NCBI GenBank assembly: GCA_012511795.1
Contig: JAAZFJ010000037.1
Span: 1-40,164 of the forward strand
Direction: 5' to 3'
Length of the DNA: 40,164 nucleotides
Origin: Syntrophomonadaceae bacterium
GTDB lineage: Bacteria; Bacillota; Syntrophomonadia; Syntrophomonadales; Syntrophomonadaceae
The first letter of the stretch is position 1, and every line of letters starts with the position of its first letter. Shown here one piece after another: positions 26,446 through 34,578 of the stretch. The notes beneath the pieces were generated by a model. The model worked only from the letters and a program-made list of their open reading frames with translations, did not search any database and was not told the DNA's origin. Position numbers and translations under genes: made by a program.

Positions 26446-28362
26446 TTGTTGAAAAAGAGTAGAGTTAAATCTTACCTGGTATTATTAGTGGTTTTAATGC
26501 TTGTCTTTGCTCCACTTGCTACTGCTCAGGGACCGGCACCGGGAAAAATATTTGATAATGAATTAGTGGTTGCGCAGTTGGATGACAACGGGCAGATAAG
26601 CAGCATGCAGGTATTAAACCATGTAAGAGTTTTTGGAGAAGGACAGTTTTCCATACAGGACAGCAGCAGATTCAAACTGGCATCAGTGAGGAACCTGTAT
26701 GGAAGCGAAAAAATAACCACTGATGAGAATAATAACCTGACATTACCTTTTAATATTAAAAGCGGAAATACTTTTGGCGATATTTATTATTTGGCTGCAA
26801 TTGCTGATGATGAAGTAGCAAATATGGAATTACCAGTAAGCATAAGCCTGGAATACTATCTGGACGACCAAAAAGTATTACCATCTGAACTGGCTGGAAA
26901 AAGTGGACACTTAAAAATCGTTACAACGATGGAAAACCTTACAGGTAAACCAACTGCACTACAATTTAAGGATATTAATGGTGAGGAAGTAAGTAAAGAA
27001 TCCACTGTTTATACACCTTATGCAGTTGCTTTAAAAGACTGGGCATTCAATAATGATAAATTTGCCAATATTTCTGCCCCAGGGGTGGCGGAAGAATCTC
27101 CTGAAGGAACGATTGCTAATATACAGGGTGTCACAACAGTCAGTTGGACGGTTCCCCTGATTCCTCCCTCATATCCAGCTAAACAGTATGCTACTTTCGA
27201 AGCTGATGCTGTGGATATTGAACTGCCGTCATTCAATATTGCCGTTATGTCAGTTGTACCTGTACAATCAGCCATCGACAATCTTGGTACAGTGCAAAAC
27301 AGTTTAGAACAGTTATATGGCGGCTTTGATCAGATCCAGGGGGGAGTGGGAGCGCCAAACCAAGATGCGACCCTGCTTTATGGACTGAATGCTGTAAATG
27401 GCGGACTTGGACAGATCAGCGGAGGTTTAGGCTCACTGTATGAAAATCTTATGAAAATCAGAGTAGGAATGAGTACGCCAGGATTTGATGCTGCTTCTTA
27501 TGAATCTGCCAGAGGTGCTGATGCTGCCGGCAAAACCCCGGGTGTTCAGGATGCGATAAAAATCATGAAAAAAACCATCGACTCACAACTGATACCAGGG
27601 CTTATGATCCAAAAAGCTACTTTGACTTCCATGGAAAACTCCGTGGGCAAACCTGCTGACAGCGGACAAGAGCCTTCAAGTTCAACCAGTATTTATAATG
27701 ACATCAACCAGCTTAAGGCAGCTACCGCAGGTACTCCTGCCCAAAAGATCATTACTGATTCCATCGAACCTAAGCTTAAAACGCTGGGCAATAGTATTGC
27801 TGATTTCCGTGAAGGCAGTAATTATCCTGCCAGTGTTGCCAAAGTAGAAGCGGGAAGCAAGCAGCTTTCAGAAGCTCTTGGTAAAGCTGATCAGGGTTTA
27901 GCCATGATGGTATTTGGTTTAGGTACATTAGAAGCTGATGGAAAACCCATGCCCATTATGCTGAACGGAAAACCTGGGAGCGTTTTATATGCCCTTATTT
28001 ATCTGCAAAATGCTATTAATGGACAATTAAAGCCCGGAGTGGTGCAGTTGTCTGACGGAGCCGGTAAGATCGGCACAGGTGCCGGTACTGCTAAAGAAGG
28101 GATAGCAGAAGGTTTGCAGACCTTCCAATCAATTCCTGTACTGACTTCAACATTAAAAGACAATGCCAGCCAGGCCAGTAATTTCCTGGGTAAAATCGAG
28201 GGTGCTGAAACTACATTGACTTATGTATTCCAAACACAGCCAGTAACCCAGGATGGAAAAGCTATGAAATATGGCTTGGGAGCTATTGGAATTTCTTTGA
28301 TTGCACTTATCGCAGCAGGAAGACCGCCTAAACTAGATGTTTCAACACCGGTTGATGCATAA
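26446..28362 (+). CDS. Exported protein of unknown function with Gly/Leu helical repeats and C-terminal anchor
   Basis: This 638-residue protein has an N-terminal signal peptide (KKSRVKSYLVLLVV..., cleavage likely after TATA or LATA near residue 27) and a C-terminal hydrophobic helix (about 608-624) followed by a short basic tail, so it should sit outside the membrane anchored at its end. The N-terminal half (about 30-265) looks beta-rich. Regions near 270-330 and 465-560 contain Gly/Leu-spaced heptad-like strings (LYGGFDQIQGGVG, GLGQISGGLGSLYENL, LSDGAGKIGTGAGTAKEGI) like those in YhgE/Pip-type proteins. It uses a TTG start (26446 or 26449) after GGGAGGGG. I do not recognise a defined family or activity. 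It is the centre of a three-gene envelope cluster. Confidence 0.78.
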   Translation: MLKKSRVKSYLVLLVVLMLVFAPLATAQGPAPGKIFDNELVVAQLDDNGQISSMQVLNHVRVFGEGQFSIQDSSRFKLASVRNLYGSEKITTDENNNLTLPFNIKSGNTFGDIYYLAAIADDEVANMELPVSISLEYYLDDQKVLPSELAGKSGHLKIVTTMENLTGKPTALQFKDINGEEVSKESTVYTPYAVALKDWAFNNDKFANISAPGVAEESPEGTIANIQGVTTVSWTVPLIPPSYPAKQYATFEADAVDIELPSFNIAVMSVVPVQSAIDNLGTVQNSLEQLYGGFDQIQGGVGAPNQDATLLYGLNAVNGGLGQISGGLGSLYENLMKIRVGMSTPGFDAASYESARGADAAGKTPGVQDAIKIMKKTIDSQLIPGLMIQKATLTSMENSVGKPADSGQEPSSSTSIYNDINQLKAATAGTPAQKIITDSIEPKLKTLGNSIADFREGSNYPASVAKVEAGSKQLSEALGKADQGLAMMVFGLGTLEADGKPMPIMLNGKPGSVLYALIYLQNAINGQLKPGVVQLSDGAGKIGTGAGTAKEGIAEGLQTFQSIPVLTSTLKDNASQASNFLGKIEGAETTLTYVFQTQPVTQDGKAMKYGLGAIGISLIALIAAGRPPKLDVSTPVDA

Positions 28363-28397
28363 ATAAAAAAATATCTTAAAAGGAGGAACTTTTTCGA

Positions 28398-29096
28398 ATG
28401 AAAAAAAGAATGATCGTTGTTATGTCGTTATTAATGGTATTTGCTTTTACTGCAGGGGTAGTAGCAAATCCGGCAGTTCAGACGATTACTGCCAATCTGG
28501 CTGCTGATTTCAAATTTGTTGTTAACGGTGAAAGCTGGCAGCCTAAAGATGCTGACGGCAGCAACCTGGTGCCGATCGTTTATAATGGCCGTACTTATCT
28601 GCCTGTAAGAGCTATAGGTGAAGCACTGGATGTCAAAGTTGATTGGGAAGATGCCACCAGAACCGTTATTTTAGGTGATGCTCCTGCCCCGGTAGAAGAA
28701 CCCGTAGAAGAACCTGTAGAAGAACCTGTTGAAGAACCTGTTGAAGAACCTGTTGAAGAACCAGCAGCTGAAACAGCCATTGCTCCTGCTGCAGGTGAAA
28801 TCAACAAAAATGCTCCTGCTGACGGATCTTTTGTGGTTACTTGGGGCGATGCCACCAAGGTTACTGGTGTAGCTGCTGCAGCGCCTGCTTTTGGTCTGAA
28901 CTTTGATCCCAAAGAAGGAGAACACTACACAATTACTGATAATGGTGATGGAACTGCTACTTTCGTTATTAAAAAAGAATTTGCCGGTTTGCTGCCTGTA
29001 CCTATTGCAGTAGTACCTGATGGTGCAGAACTGGTATTAACAGTCAAATTCGATAATGGCAAAGAACTTAATTACTCTTATAAAGTAGTGAGCTAG
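28398..29096 (+). CDS. Secreted copper-amine-oxidase-N (stalk) domain protein with PVEE repeat linker
   Basis: A 232-residue exported protein. Residues 1-23 form a signal peptide. A stalk/copper amine oxidase N-terminal-like domain (about 33-92) shows VNGESWQPKD, NGRTYLPVRAIGEAL and VDWEDATRTVIL. Six tandem PVEE units (residues 98-121) make a charged, probably extended linker, and the C-terminal 100 residues look like a small beta domain (DNGDGTATFVIKKEF). No catalytic residues are seen; such proteins bind or decorate the cell wall. ATG 28398 follows AAAAGGAGGAAC. It closes the three-gene group and is followed by a strong terminator. Confidence 0.85.
   Translation: MKKRMIVVMSLLMVFAFTAGVVANPAVQTITANLAADFKFVVNGESWQPKDADGSNLVPIVYNGRTYLPVRAIGEALDVKVDWEDATRTVILGDAPAPVEEPVEEPVEEPVEEPVEEPVEEPAAETAIAPAAGEINKNAPADGSFVVTWGDATKVTGVAAAAPAFGLNFDPKEGEHYTITDNGDGTATFVIKKEFAGLLPVPIAVVPDGAELVLTVKFDNGKELNYSYKVVS
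28689..28760 (+). repeat. Six 12-bp tandem repeats encoding PVEE
   Basis: Six in-frame 12-bp units (CCN-GTN-GAA-GAA) run from 28689 to 28760. The first three use GTA for Val and the last three use GTT, so the array grew in two blocks or by unequal recombination. Copy number is likely variable between strains. Confidence 0.9.
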
Positions 29097-29110
29097 TATT
29101 AAGATTTATA

Positions 29111-29149
29111 GATGACCGGGGTGGTAAGCTTCCCCGGTCATCTTTTTTT
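29111..29149 (+). terminator. Rho-independent terminator after the envelope cluster
   Basis: A perfect 11-bp stem, GATGACCGGGG (29111-29121) with CCCCGGTCATC (29132-29142), has a 10-base loop and is followed by seven T's. It ends transcription 15 bases after the stalk protein gene. Confidence 0.95.
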
Positions 29150-29203
29150 ACTAGAGATGTAAAAATAAGAATATAATAAAGAAAAATTATTTAGGGAGTA
29201 ATT

Positions 29204-30238
29204 ATGTTTAATTATGTTGGCAATATACACCTTCATTCAACTTATTCTGATGGTTTCGCAACCCTTAAGGAAATTGCCCGAACAGCCCGAAAAGAGAATC
29301 TTGATTTTATTATAGTAACTGATCATTTTAATTTGGCCGGTCTTCCGGAACAGGGCTATTATGGCAAAATGCTGCTCCTGGTAGGGATGGAAGTGAATGA
29401 TGAGAAGAATCATTATCTGGCTCTGGATATCTCAGAAGTTGTGGCAAATGATGAAGCCCAAACGGTAATCGACAAGGTCAATATGCAGAAGGGGATCGGA
29501 ATCATCGCTCATCCTTTTGAAAAAGGCTCACCTTTATATGAAAACTATAAGACTTATGAATGGAATGAATGGACAGTAAAAGACTTTCAGGGTATCGAAG
29601 TGTGGAATTTCTTATCCCAGTATAAAGATGAAATAACTGGCATATTAAAGGGCATTTACCTGCTTTTTTTCCCCCATAGTGCCTTAAAAGGCCCTTACCA
29701 GGAAACTTTGGACAAATTGGACAGTTATCAGAAGCAAGGTATAAAGGTATTTGCTTTTGGCGGTTCAGATGCCCATGGAATTAAAGTGAAATTAGGACCC
29801 CTGCTGCTGTTTACTATTTCCCCCTATGACTTATGTTTTAGATGTATTAATACCCATGTGATTTGCGAAAAAGAATTATCCGGTAAGGTTGATACTGATA
29901 AGGACGTAATTTATCAAGCGCTTAGAGCAGGAAGATTCTGGATAGGTTATGATTATTTTAAGAATAGCAAAGGATTTCAGTTTTATATTAAGAGCCCTGG
30001 GAAAAGATGGCTGATGGGTGAAGATTTACCCTTGCAGCAGAATCTTTTTGCAGAAGTGAGAACTCCTTATAAAGCTTTAGTGAGATTGATCAGGGACGGA
30101 GAGATTTATAAAGAAAGCAAAGGCACAATACATCAGTTCACGATTCATAAAAAAGGAGTATACAGGATCGAAGCTTACCATAAACGTTTTTTCGGTTATC
30201 GTCTCTGGATTTTTTCCAATCCTATATGGGTCATATAA
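29204..30238 (+). CDS. PHP-domain metal-dependent phosphoesterase
   Basis: A 344-residue protein with a full set of PHP metal-binding motifs: HLHSTYSDG at residues 9-17, VTDHFN near 45, GMEVND with its Glu near 64, IAHPFE near 105, and GGSDAHG near 186. It is probably a hydrolase of phosphate esters or a nucleotide phosphatase; the substrate is unknown. The last 100 residues (after LRAGRFWIGYDYF) form a beta-rich region typical of PHP proteins with a CehA-like tail. ATG 29204 has AGGGAG upstream, and a TATAAT at 29172-29177 could be its -10 box, though no good -35 is seen. It stands between two terminators and so is likely transcribed alone. Confidence 0.88.
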   Translation: MFNYVGNIHLHSTYSDGFATLKEIARTARKENLDFIIVTDHFNLAGLPEQGYYGKMLLLVGMEVNDEKNHYLALDISEVVANDEAQTVIDKVNMQKGIGIIAHPFEKGSPLYENYKTYEWNEWTVKDFQGIEVWNFLSQYKDEITGILKGIYLLFFPHSALKGPYQETLDKLDSYQKQGIKVFAFGGSDAHGIKVKLGPLLLFTISPYDLCFRCINTHVICEKELSGKVDTDKDVIYQALRAGRFWIGYDYFKNSKGFQFYIKSPGKRWLMGEDLPLQQNLFAEVRTPYKALVRLIRDGEIYKESKGTIHQFTIHKKGVYRIEAYHKRFFGYRLWIFSNPIWVI

Positions 30239-30267
30239 ATTCTGCTTTCAATAAATAAATTCTTTTA

Positions 30268-30299
30268 AAAATGGTCCTATTTATAAATAGGACCATTTT
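30268..30299. terminator. Bidirectional-looking terminator before the dcw cluster
   Basis: A 14-bp perfect inverted repeat, AAAATGGTCCTATT / AATAGGACCATTTT (30268-30281 with 30286-30299), ends in a T-tract on both strands. It lies 30 bases after the PHP gene and separates it from the dcw cluster. Confidence 0.85.
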
Positions 30300-30441
30300 C
30301 TCATTTTCACACAACAACTTTCTTTCAAATTCTGCAAAAAGGCCGTTGTTCATTGATTGTCTGAATATTACTAAAAATTTTATCGAAACCCATAGAAAGG
30401 AATTTTATTCACAAAGAAGGAAAAAACTTTGCTAAGTAGAA

Positions 30442-30471
30442 TAAAGTGGTGTAAAGTGGTGTAAAGTGGTG
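30442..30471 (+). promoter_or_regulatory. Putative MraZ operator: three 10-bp direct repeats
   Basis: Three exact copies of TAAAGTGGTG sit head to tail at 30442, 30452 and 30462, 37 bases before mraZ. MraZ proteins bind AAAGTG/GTGG-type direct repeats at their own promoters with 10-bp phasing, so this is very likely the autoregulatory site. A TAGAAT at 30437-30442 directly before the first repeat could be the -10 box, in which case MraZ would cover the start site. Confidence 0.85.
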
Positions 30472-30507
30472 TGGTTTCCCACGAAAAGATAAAAAGAGGT
30501 ATGATAA

Positions 30508-30939
30508 ATGTTCCTGGGTGAATATCAGCATTCTCTTGATAATAAAGGCAGAATAACTGTGCCGGCAAAGTTTCGCGAACAGCTGGGGGATAGATTTGTG
30601 GTTACCAAAGGATTGGAAAACTGCATTTTTCTTTATCCCTTACAGGAATGGCAAGTGATCGAGGAAAAACTAAAGACGCTGCCATTTACACGTGCGGATG
30701 TTCGTTCCTTTGCCCGCTTTTTTTTCTCAGGAGCTTCAGAAATGGAAATAGATAAACAGGGAAGAGCTGTACTTCCAGGCAGCCTTAGAGAATATGCCTC
30801 AATTGATAAAGATATCATAATAATTGGTGTTGGTACCCGAGCAGAGATTTGGGCAGTGGAAAAATGGGAAAAATATATTGAAAGTGCTGAAGCATCTTAC
30901 GAAGATATTGCAGCAAGCCTGGTAGATTTAGGAATTTAG
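30508..30939 (+). CDS. mraZ: Transcriptional regulator MraZ
   Basis: A 143-residue AbrB-like DNA-binding protein that forms rings and represses the dcw operon. Both DxxxR motif copies are visible: DNKGRITVPAKFR near residues 11-23 and DKQGRAVLPGSLR near 84-96. ATG 30508 follows AAAGAGG. It is the first gene of the division and cell-wall cluster, behind three repeats that look like its own binding site. Confidence 0.96.
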   Translation: MFLGEYQHSLDNKGRITVPAKFREQLGDRFVVTKGLENCIFLYPLQEWQVIEEKLKTLPFTRADVRSFARFFFSGASEMEIDKQGRAVLPGSLREYASIDKDIIIIGVGTRAEIWAVEKWEKYIESAEASYEDIAASLVDLGI

Positions 30940-30949
30940 GAGTGAATTA

Positions 30950-31870
30950 ATGCATAATCCCGTTTTGCTGGAAGAAACCATTTCATCTTTAGTAACCAAA
31001 CCTGATGGAGTTTATGTTGATTGTACACTGGGCGGAGGAGGCCACTTATCACGTTTACTGGAGCAGTTAGACAAAGACGCCAAAATCATAGCCATTGATA
31101 AAGATGAAACGATAATGAAGGAGACGCGCCAAAAGTTTGCTCAATTTAAAAATATCTCTTTTGTTTATGATGATTTTAAAAACTTGCAGCAGATTTTAGA
31201 CAAACTAAGTACGCCGATGGTCGATGGAATAATGATTGACCTGGGTGTATCTTCTTTTCAGTTGGATGATAAAGAAAGAGGCTTTAGTTTTCATAACCAG
31301 GCTGTACTGGATATGAGGATGGACAGAGGACAGGAAATTACCGCCAAAGATATGGTTAATCAATATTCGGAAGAAGAGTTAAGCAAGATTATTTTTACCT
31401 ATGGGGAAGAAAGGTTCGCCCGTTCTATTGCCAAAAAAATAGTGGAGTACAGAACCAAGAGGGAGATCGAAACTACCCTCGAATTAGTGGAAATTATTAA
31501 AACTGCTATTCCCGCCAGGTTCAAGAAAGAAAAACACCCGGCCCGTAAAACTTTTCAGGCTTTAAGAATTGCTGTAAATGGTGAACTGGATTCCCTGACT
31601 GAGGTCCTGCCCCAGGCAGTAGACAGCCTGAAAACTGGAGGAAGACTATGTATCATAACCTTTCATTCCCTGGAAGATCGAATTGTAAAACAGTTTATAT
31701 TGGAAAAATCAAGGAATTGTATTTGCCCGGCTAGTTTCCCGGTATGCACCTGTAATCATAAAGCTGACTTGAGGATCATTACACGTAAACCAATCCTACC
31801 AGATGATGATGAATTAAGTGAAAATACCAGAGCCAGAAGCGCAAAACTCAGAGTGGCGGAGAGAATATAG
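30950..31870 (+). CDS. rsmH: 16S rRNA (cytosine(1402)-N(4))-methyltransferase
   Basis: A 306-residue SAM-dependent methyltransferase (MraW) that modifies C1402 of 16S rRNA. The SAM-binding loop DCTLGGGGHLS is near residue 24, GVSSFQLDDKERGFSF near 100, and TFHSLEDRIVKQF near 237. A Cys-rich hairpin (CICPASFPVCTC) sits close to the C-terminus. ATG 30950 has TAGGAGTG upstream and begins 10 bases after mraZ, the usual dcw order. Confidence 0.97.
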   Translation: MHNPVLLEETISSLVTKPDGVYVDCTLGGGGHLSRLLEQLDKDAKIIAIDKDETIMKETRQKFAQFKNISFVYDDFKNLQQILDKLSTPMVDGIMIDLGVSSFQLDDKERGFSFHNQAVLDMRMDRGQEITAKDMVNQYSEEELSKIIFTYGEERFARSIAKKIVEYRTKREIETTLELVEIIKTAIPARFKKEKHPARKTFQALRIAVNGELDSLTEVLPQAVDSLKTGGRLCIITFHSLEDRIVKQFILEKSRNCICPASFPVCTCNHKADLRIITRKPILPDDDELSENTRARSAKLRVAERI

Positions 31871-31897
31871 TTCTATTTAAAAGGGAGGCAGAATAGT

Positions 31898-32401
31898 ATG
31901 GTACAGGCGGGATATGATTATTCAAACTGGGAGTATCAGTATATACCAGAACCTACACGTAAAGAAAAAAGAGTACAAAAAAAACATAATGCTAATAAAA
32001 ATACCAGGAAAAATGTCATATTCAAAATGAGTATCATTGCTTTTGCCTATGCCTTACTGTTAGTATATCTATGTATCAAAAGTGCGACACTTGGGTATGA
32101 GATTGTCAGCCTGGAAAATGAAATCCAAAGAATGGAGACGTCTAATAAACGCATGGAATATGCTATCGCACAAAAAACCTCCCTGGACGTAATTGAAAAG
32201 AGAGCCACTGAAGAATTAGGCATGCTTTCACCTGGCAGCGAAATGAGCTATGCTGTGGCAGCAACCATCCTAATGGAGAAGGAAGATATAGCAGATACAA
32301 CGCTTCCTAAGGCGGCGGCCAACAATAATATTAATGATGAAAAACCTTTGGAAAAATTGTACGCTAGTTTAATACTTCTTACCGAAAAAAACAATTTATA
32401 A
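31898..32401 (+). CDS. ftsL: FtsL/DivIC-like cell division protein
   Basis: A 167-residue bitopic membrane protein. A basic cytoplasmic N-terminus (KEKRVQKKHNANKNTRK) precedes one transmembrane helix (about 43-62), then a short coiled coil (VSLENEIQRMETSNKRMEYA) and the ATEELGMLSPG segment typical of septum-assembly FtsL/DivIC. Sequence identity in this family is low, so the call leans on topology and its place between rsmH and the PBP gene. ATG 31898 has GGGAGG upstream. The C-terminal 50 residues extend past the usual family length. Confidence 0.85.
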   Translation: MVQAGYDYSNWEYQYIPEPTRKEKRVQKKHNANKNTRKNVIFKMSIIAFAYALLLVYLCIKSATLGYEIVSLENEIQRMETSNKRMEYAIAQKTSLDVIEKRATEELGMLSPGSEMSYAVAATILMEKEDIADTTLPKAAANNNINDEKPLEKLYASLILLTEKNNL

Positions 32402-32414
32402 AGAGGTGGGAATG

Positions 32415-34526
32415 ATGCAGACCACCAGTTTGCTGATAAGAAAGCGTATAGCAACGCTTTTTTTCTTATTTACTATAGGATTTTTTATTTTAAGCGGCAG
32501 GCTAGTCTGGGTACAATTCGTAAAAGGCGCCGAATTAACTGAAAAAGCAATTCAGAACAGAATGAGAGATATTCCGGTGGAATCCAAGCGCGGCATTATT
32601 TATGACAGAAATGGCAATGAATTAGCTATATCAGTAAGTGCTGATTCTGTCTATGTGATACCTGCTGAACTGAAAAGGTCCGGCAAGGAAAAAGAAGTAG
32701 CTGCGCAACTGGCCGGAATACTGGATATGGATGAAAAGGAATTATACGAAAAAATCACGAAAAACAGTTCTTTCGTCTGGATAAAAAGACAGATCGATCC
32801 TGATAAATCCCAGGAGATAAGAGAGAAGGACCTGCCGGGAATCGGTCTTACTGAAGAGAGCAGGCGCTATTACCCCAAGGGCAAACTAGCCAGTCATATT
32901 CTTGGCATTTCGGGGATTGACAATACCGGACTGGAAGGGATCGACCAGTATTATAATGAGCTTGTTGGTGGGACGAAAGGAAGAATCATTATTGAACATG
33001 ATGCTGCCAACAGGCCTATTCCCGAAGCTACTCATAAATATATCGCTCCCGTGGACGGCGCGAACCTGATTTTAACCATTGATGAAACGATTCAATACAT
33101 CACTGAACGCGAATTGGATAAGGTATTTAAAGAACGCAATGCCAAATCAGCGGCTGCCATCGTTATGGACCCCAATACGGGAGAAATTCTGGGAATGGCT
33201 TCACGTCCGACCTTTGACCCCAATAATTATAACGATTATCCGGCGGGCAACCGGCGAAATTTTGCCATAAACGATGTCTATGAACCAGGTTCCACAATGA
33301 AAATCACCACTGCCTCTATGGCTTTACAGGAAAATATAATCAATAGGGATTCACATTTGTTTTGTCCGGGTCGTGTAAAAGTGGGTAAAGAAAGCATCGG
33401 ATGTTCCGGTGATAAAGCTCATGGTGACCAGACTTTTGTGGAAGTCGTAGAAAATTCATGTAATGTTGGTTTTGTAAAAATCGGTCTTGAAGTAGGTTTG
33501 GATACCTATTACAAATATATCAATGATTTTGGTTTTGGACAATTGACAGGTATTGATCTGCCTGGCGAAGCAAGAGGAATATTGGTAAATAAAGAAAAAG
33601 CAATGCAGATTGATTTAGCTACAATGTCTATGGGGCAGGCTAATGCAGTAACACCAATTCAACTGGTTACGGCTGTATCAGTTATTGCCAATGGAGGTAA
33701 TTTGGTAAAACCTCATCTGGCAAAACAAATAATTGATAATGAAGGGAATATTTTAAAACAGCAAGAGACAAAAATCGTACGAAGGATTATATCTACTGAA
33801 GTGGCAAATGAATTAGCAGGAATACTTGAAGGAGTAGTTTCAAACGGCACAGGGAAAAATGCCTATATAGAGGGTTACAAAGTTGCAGGTAAAACAGGAA
33901 CTGCACAAAAGGTAGGACCAACCGGCAGATATATGGACAATGAATATGTAGCTTCTTTTTTAGGTTTTGCCCCTGCCGATAACCCAAGACTAGCCTGCAT
34001 CGTTGTTGTTGACGCCCCTCAGGGCTATCCATATTATGGCGGTTGGGTAGCAGCACCTCCATTCAGAGAAATATTAAGAGACTCCTTGAGGTATCTGGAA
34101 GTACCGGTTCAGGATCTGCCGGAAGAGGAGAAAACAATAAATGAGCAAGTTGTGGTGCCTGATGTAGTTAATCTTCCTCTGGCTGAAGCAATCTCCACCA
34201 TTAACAATCGGGGACTGCAAGTTAAAGTAAGCGGCACTGGTAATATAGTTTGGCAGCAAAACCCCAAACCCCAGAGTAAAATTAACCGTGGAGCCCAGGT
34301 TATCATATCATTATCTCCTTTTACCGGTGGGGAGGTAAACAGTGAAGTAACAGTTCCGGATTTACAGGGCAAATCAATGAAAGAAGTAGCCAAGATTCTA
34401 TCGGAATTGGGACTCCATTTACTCCCTGAAGGTTATGGTTTAGCATATGAACAGATCCCTGAAGCTGGCAAGGTGATCACCAGCGGGTCCAGTATTAAGG
34501 TAAAGTTCCAACCGGTTGAAGAATAA
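32415..34526 (+). CDS. ftsI: Septal penicillin-binding protein 2 / stage V sporulation protein D-like transpeptidase with two PASTA domains
   Basis: A transpeptidase of about 703 residues that cross-links septal peptidoglycan. An N-terminal transmembrane helix (about 9-33) precedes the PBP dimer domain, then the catalytic domain with the active-site serine in PGSTMKI (SxxK) near residue 295, SCN near 346, and KTGT near 492. Two C-terminal PASTA repeats follow (VVVPDVVNLPL and VTVPDLQGKSM starts). It could be vegetative PBP2B or sporulation-specific SpoVD; two PASTA repeats fit PBP2B but the cluster alone does not decide. The start is ATG 32415 or 32412; GAGGTG (32403-32408) favours 32415. Confidence 0.94.
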   Translation: MQTTSLLIRKRIATLFFLFTIGFFILSGRLVWVQFVKGAELTEKAIQNRMRDIPVESKRGIIYDRNGNELAISVSADSVYVIPAELKRSGKEKEVAAQLAGILDMDEKELYEKITKNSSFVWIKRQIDPDKSQEIREKDLPGIGLTEESRRYYPKGKLASHILGISGIDNTGLEGIDQYYNELVGGTKGRIIIEHDAANRPIPEATHKYIAPVDGANLILTIDETIQYITERELDKVFKERNAKSAAAIVMDPNTGEILGMASRPTFDPNNYNDYPAGNRRNFAINDVYEPGSTMKITTASMALQENIINRDSHLFCPGRVKVGKESIGCSGDKAHGDQTFVEVVENSCNVGFVKIGLEVGLDTYYKYINDFGFGQLTGIDLPGEARGILVNKEKAMQIDLATMSMGQANAVTPIQLVTAVSVIANGGNLVKPHLAKQIIDNEGNILKQQETKIVRRIISTEVANELAGILEGVVSNGTGKNAYIEGYKVAGKTGTAQKVGPTGRYMDNEYVASFLGFAPADNPRLACIVVVDAPQGYPYYGGWVAAPPFREILRDSLRYLEVPVQDLPEEEKTINEQVVVPDVVNLPLAEAISTINNRGLQVKVSGTGNIVWQQNPKPQSKINRGAQVIISLSPFTGGEVNSEVTVPDLQGKSMKEVAKILSELGLHLLPEGYGLAYEQIPEAGKVITSGSSIKVKFQPVEE

Positions 34527-34578
34527 AATATATTTTAATAATAAGCTGACCTACTGCAGGGTAAAAGGAGGAGTAACT

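Noticed and set aside
28595-28912. Minus-strand ORF encoding a GSSTGSSTG repeat protein
   Set aside because: It is the antisense shadow of the PVEE repeat in the stalk protein gene; no ribosome binding site, and the plus-strand gene has a signal peptide and domain.
30442-30471. Start of a CRISPR array or simple satellite
   Set aside because: The units are only 10 bp with no spacers, are directly upstream of mraZ and match known MraZ-type operators.
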